Origin: Streptomyces tanashiensis
Lineage (GTDB): Bacteria; Actinomycetota; Actinomycetes; Streptomycetales; Streptomycetaceae
NCBI RefSeq assembly: GCF_014648895.1
Contig: NZ_BMRZ01000015.1
Coordinates: 1 to 64,000 of the forward strand
Direction of reading: 5' to 3'
DNA: 64,000 bases
Part shown: positions 62,409 to 64,000 of the stretch, piece by piece
Numbering within the stretch: the first letter of the stretch is position 1
Layout of the letters: every line of letters starts with the position of its first letter
Position numbers and translations under genes: made by a program
The notes under the pieces: generated by a model
Seen by the model: the letters and a program-made list of their open reading frames with translations, nothing else
What the model was told of the DNA's origin: nothing
Databases searched by the model: none

Positions 62409-64000
<1,592 letters not shown>

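Overview
The window is high-GC DNA with dense GTG/TTG starts, many 4-nt start/stop overlaps, and a gene complement typical of a Streptomyces chromosome (SsgA-like sporulation protein, Pmt O-mannosyltransferase, RpfB, tamR-tam, galTEK, orphan LuxR regulators). It looks like a conserved core segment with several species-variable insertions. I see no tRNA, rRNA, CRISPR array, insertion sequence or prophage.

Layout. 1-13.2 kb: a GNAT acetyltransferase, exonuclease III, an OmpR-type two-component system, a secreted SH3-like protein, a translationally coupled MacAB-like export operon (lipoprotein, adaptor, ATPase, permease), then a MerR regulator divergent from a Baeyer-Villiger monooxygenase/hydrolase/SDR operon. 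13.2-20.5 kb: a second GNAT, a tricorn-type protease, a TetR regulator with twin operators next to an MMPL exporter, and an SsgA-like protein. 20.7-23.3 kb: a CbiMQO-type ECF metal importer behind a Nur-box-like palindrome, which suggests nickel. 23.3-30.0 kb: an esterase, a winged-helix regulator, and an unusual group of two YbaK-type editing proteins, a LysE exporter, a frameshifted IDO-like 2-oxoglutarate/Fe(II) dioxygenase, an SDR dehydrogenase and an EamA exporter. I read this group as a candidate free-amino-acid hydroxylation, export and tRNA-protection locus. It is the most interesting stretch.

30-46 kb: cell-envelope and housekeeping genes (PBP, beta-propeller protein, serine hydrolase, Pmt, RsmI, a zinc-ribbon protein, TatD, RpfB, KsgA/RsmA, IspE, an SMP-30-like secreted protein, an acyltransferase, an Uup-like ABC-F ATPase). 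46-64 kb: tandem membrane-anchored PQQ-type propellers, galTEK flanked by two LuxR regulators (one with a degenerate receiver), tamR-tam with its shared operator region, two secreted VCBS/FG-GAP paralogues, a TetR-desaturase pair, and the 5' part of ppc, cut by the window end.

Shared regulatory features: at least ten genes have a TAnnnT hexamer 6-9 nt before the start and little or no Shine-Dalgarno, so leaderless transcription looks common here. Convergent genes are separated by strong bidirectional hairpins, or share a CTAG stop overlap. Several leaders fold so that the Shine-Dalgarno is paired. Start positions were chosen from Shine-Dalgarno spacing, promoter spacing, overlap with upstream stops and family N-termini. 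Domain calls are from reading the protein sequences, not from database searches.
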